A stretch of DNA of 16,285 nt, from positions 1 to 16,285 of the forward strand of contig CACWHO010000008.1 in the NCBI GenBank assembly GCA_902760765.1, in the 5' to 3' direction. This document shows, one piece after another, positions 14,028-16,285 of this stretch. Below the pieces are notes generated by a model, which saw only the letters and a program-made list of their open reading frames with translations, was not told the origin of the DNA and did no database searches. A program made the position numbers and the translations under genes. Each line of letters opens with the position of its first letter. Position 1 is the stretch's first letter. Source of the DNA: an uncultured Eubacteriales bacterium (GTDB lineage: Bacteria; Bacillota; Clostridia; TANB77; CAG-508).

Positions 14028-16285
14028 ATGGCATATAATTTTAAAGAAGTAGAAAAAAAATGGCAAGATAAATGGGAAAAAGAGGGAACATTTAATGCAA
14101 AAAATGATTATACTATGAAAAAATGGTATGGACTAATAGAATTTCCTTATCCATCTGGTCAAGGATTACATGTTGGCCATCCACGTAGTTATACAGCAAT
14201 GGATATTCTTGCAAGAAAAAGAAGATTACAAGGATATAATGTTTTATTCCCAATAGGATTTGACGCATTTGGTCTACCTGCAGAAAATTATGCAATTAAG
14301 ACAAATGTTCATCCTAAAATAACGACACAGCAAAACATTGCTCACTTTACTAAACAATTAAAATCACTTGGCTTTTCTTTTGATTGGTCAAGAAAAATTG
14401 ATACAACTGACCCAGATTATTATAAATGGACACAATGGATTTTCATACAATTATTTAAGCATGGTTTAGCATATAAAACAACAATGCCAATAAACTTTTG
14501 TACTGGATGTAAAGTAGGATTAGCAAATGAAGAAGTTGTTAATGGCGTATGTGAAAGATGTGGAAGCCCAGTAATTCAAAAAGAAAAATCTGAATGGATG
14601 CTAAGAATAACAGACTATGCACAAGAACTAATTGATGGATTAGATGATTTGGATTTCTTAGATAAAATTAAGACTCAACAGAAAAATTGGATTGGTCGTT
14701 CTGAAGGAGCTGAAGTTAATTTTAAACTTTCTGGAGTTGATAAAGTAATAAAAGTTTATACAACAAGACCTGACACATTATTTGGTGCAACATATATGGT
14801 TGTTTCTCCAGAACACCCAATTTTAAAGGAGTTAGCTGATAAAATTGAAAATATTGATGAAGTAAAAGAATATCAAAAACAAGCAAGTTTAAAATCTGCT
14901 TTTGAACGTTCAGAATTAAACAAAGATAAAACAGGTGTTGAGATTAAGGGAATAAAAGCAATAAATCCATTAACAAATAAAGAAATTCCAATTTGGATTT
15001 CAGATTATGTTTTAATAACATATGGAACTGGTGCAATTATGGCTGTTCCTGCTCATGATACTCGTGATTATGAATTTGCTAAAAAATTCAACTTACCAAT
15101 TATTCAAGTCGTTGATGGGAAAAATGTTGACCTATCTAAAGAAGCTTTTACAGATGTTGCAACAGGAAAATTAATAAATTCTGGATTTTTAAATGGACTT
15201 GATGTTAAAGATGCAAAAAAGAAAGTTATTGAATATCTAGAAGAAAATAAAATTGGAAACAAAAAAGTTAATTACAAACTTCGTGATTGGGTATTTTCTC
15301 GTCAAAGATATTGGGGTGAGCCAATTCCAATGGTTTATTGTGAAGATTGCGGTTGGGTTCCAATTGATGAAAAAGATTTACCATTAAAATTGCCTGAGGT
15401 AAAAGAATTTGAACCTGGAGAAAATGGAGAATCTCCACTTGCAAAGCAAACTGATTGGATAAATACAACATGTCCACATTGTGGTAAACCTGCTAAAAGA
15501 GAAACAGATACAATGCCACAATGGGCTGGTTCATCTTGGTATTATTTAAGATACATGGATCCACACAATGATAAAGAATTAGCATCAAAAGAAGCTCTTA
15601 AATATTGGTCACCAGTTGATTGGTATAATGGTGGAATGGAACATACAACACTTCACTTATTATATTCAAGATTTTGGCATAAATTCTTATATGATATTGG
15701 TGTTGTTCCTACAAAAGAGCCATACCAAAAACGTACATCACATGGAATGATTTTAGGAACAAATGGCGAAAAAATGTCAAAATCAAAAGGAAATGTTATA
15801 AATCCAGATGATATTGTTGATGAATTTGGTGCAGATACATTTAGAGTATATGAAATGTTTATGGGACCATTTGACCAAACAGCTGCATGGTCTATGGATA
15901 GTATTCGTGGATGCGGAAAATTCCTTGATAAAGTTTGGAATCTACAAAATATATTAGTTGATGGAGATACATATTCACCAGAATTTGAAAAGCTAATAAA
16001 TAAGTCTATTAAAAAAGTTTCAAATGATATTGAAGAAATGAAATTTAACACATGTGTTTCTACATTTATGATTATGGTAAATGAATTTTATAAGATAGGA
16101 AAATTAAATAAATGTGACTTTAAAGCATTTTTAACATTATTAAATCCATTTGCACCACACATAACAGAAGAATTAAATAAAATTGCAGGATTTAAAGATG
16201 ATATTTCTACATATTCTTGGCCAACATATGATGAATCAAAAACAATTGATGATGAAATAACTTTACCAATTCAATTTAACGGAAA
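14028..16285 (+). CDS. leuS: Leucyl-tRNA synthetase (3' end beyond the window)
   Basis: LeuRS charges tRNA-Leu and edits mischarged products. 752 codons are present; the family is usually about 800-820 residues, so only the last part of the C-terminal region is missing. The Rossmann fold carries the HIGH-like motif H48-V-G-H51. A zinc-type cysteine cluster begins at C158-x2-C161. The CP1 editing domain shows the threonine-rich TTRPDT at 245-250 and AHDTRDYE from 342 with D347. The second signature is K582-M-S-K-S586. The anticodon-binding region begins near 640. The start is ATG 14028 with GAGGAG (14013-14018) 9 bases upstream. It has its own promoter after the UDG stop. No frameshift or stop was seen to the window end. 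Confidence 0.97.
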   Translation, partial: MAYNFKEVEKKWQDKWEKEGTFNAKNDYTMKKWYGLIEFPYPSGQGLHVGHPRSYTAMDILARKRRLQGYNVLFPIGFDAFGLPAENYAIKTNVHPKITTQQNIAHFTKQLKSLGFSFDWSRKIDTTDPDYYKWTQWIFIQLFKHGLAYKTTMPINFCTGCKVGLANEEVVNGVCERCGSPVIQKEKSEWMLRITDYAQELIDGLDDLDFLDKIKTQQKNWIGRSEGAEVNFKLSGVDKVIKVYTTRPDTLFGATYMVVSPEHPILKELADKIENIDEVKEYQKQASLKSAFERSELNKDKTGVEIKGIKAINPLTNKEIPIWISDYVLITYGTGAIMAVPAHDTRDYEFAKKFNLPIIQVVDGKNVDLSKEAFTDVATGKLINSGFLNGLDVKDAKKKVIEYLEENKIGNKKVNYKLRDWVFSRQRYWGEPIPMVYCEDCGWVPIDEKDLPLKLPEVKEFEPGENGESPLAKQTDWINTTCPHCGKPAKRETDTMPQWAGSSWYYLRYMDPHNDKELASKEALKYWSPVDWYNGGMEHTTLHLLYSRFWHKFLYDIGVVPTKEPYQKRTSHGMILGTNGEKMSKSKGNVINPDDIVDEFGADTFRVYEMFMGPFDQTAAWSMDSIRGCGKFLDKVWNLQNILVDGDTYSPEFEKLINKSIKKVSNDIEEMKFNTCVSTFMIMVNEFYKIGKLNKCDFKAFLTLLNPFAPHITEELNKIAGFKDDISTYSWPTYDESKTIDDEITLPIQFNG

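Noticed and set aside
15268..16051. Minus-strand open frames inside leuS (15268-15477, 15653-16051)
   Set aside because: leuS is continuous on the plus strand across both, with its signature motifs in frame.
1..16285. CRISPR array, tRNA, rRNA, prophage or toxin-antitoxin system
   Set aside because: I saw no regularly spaced repeats, cloverleaf sequences, rRNA-like segments or phage structural genes. The window is mostly conserved chromosomal genes.

Overview
The window looks like a chromosomal segment of a low-GC, spore-forming Clostridia-type Bacillota. Codons are extremely A/T-rich, strong ribosome binding sites of the AAGGAG type are common, intergenic gaps are short, and rho-independent terminators are frequent. 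SpoIIID, YabG and Veg occur in tandem, and AddB and YitT support the same placement. I cannot name a species from the sequence alone.

Left region (1-4962, plus strand): a YkuD-type L,D-transpeptidase is followed by a sporulation block. This is spoIIID (broken by one base at an A7 run), then yabG (short form), then veg behind a near-consensus extended -10 promoter. Next come rnc (RNase III), an Elp3-like radical SAM protein, and a YitT membrane protein whose start sits on the 3' side of a terminator-like hairpin. The order spoIIID terminator, SigK-like box, yabG fits the mother-cell sigma cascade.

Middle region (4978-7956): pgeF (laccase-domain peptidoglycan editing factor) lies on the minus strand, divergent from a PD-(D/E)XK Rpn-family nuclease that reads as an accessory gene. 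After a long terminator hairpin comes ogg, an 8-oxoguanine glycosylase.

Right region (8009-16285): addB (ATP-dependent helicase/nuclease subunit) has its own GAAA-tetraloop terminator. It is followed by a 134-bp palindromic MITE-like element, then a minus-strand HD-domain phosphohydrolase gene that is also frameshifted at a 7-base homopolymer. Divergent from it are an S66 LD-carboxypeptidase and, overlapping by one base, a family 4 uracil-DNA glycosylase. Finally leuS starts at its own promoter and runs off the window.

Functional themes are sporulation (spoIIID, yabG), cell-wall turnover or editing (L,D-transpeptidase, PgeF, S66 peptidase), and DNA repair (Ogg, AddB, UDG). I found no CRISPR array, rRNA, tRNA, prophage or convincing novel multi-gene system. 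The items most worth a second look are the palindromic element at 11410-11543, the two 7-base-homopolymer frameshifts, the hairpin at the yitT start, the missing YabG N-terminus, and three GTAACA boxes phased at 11 bp.
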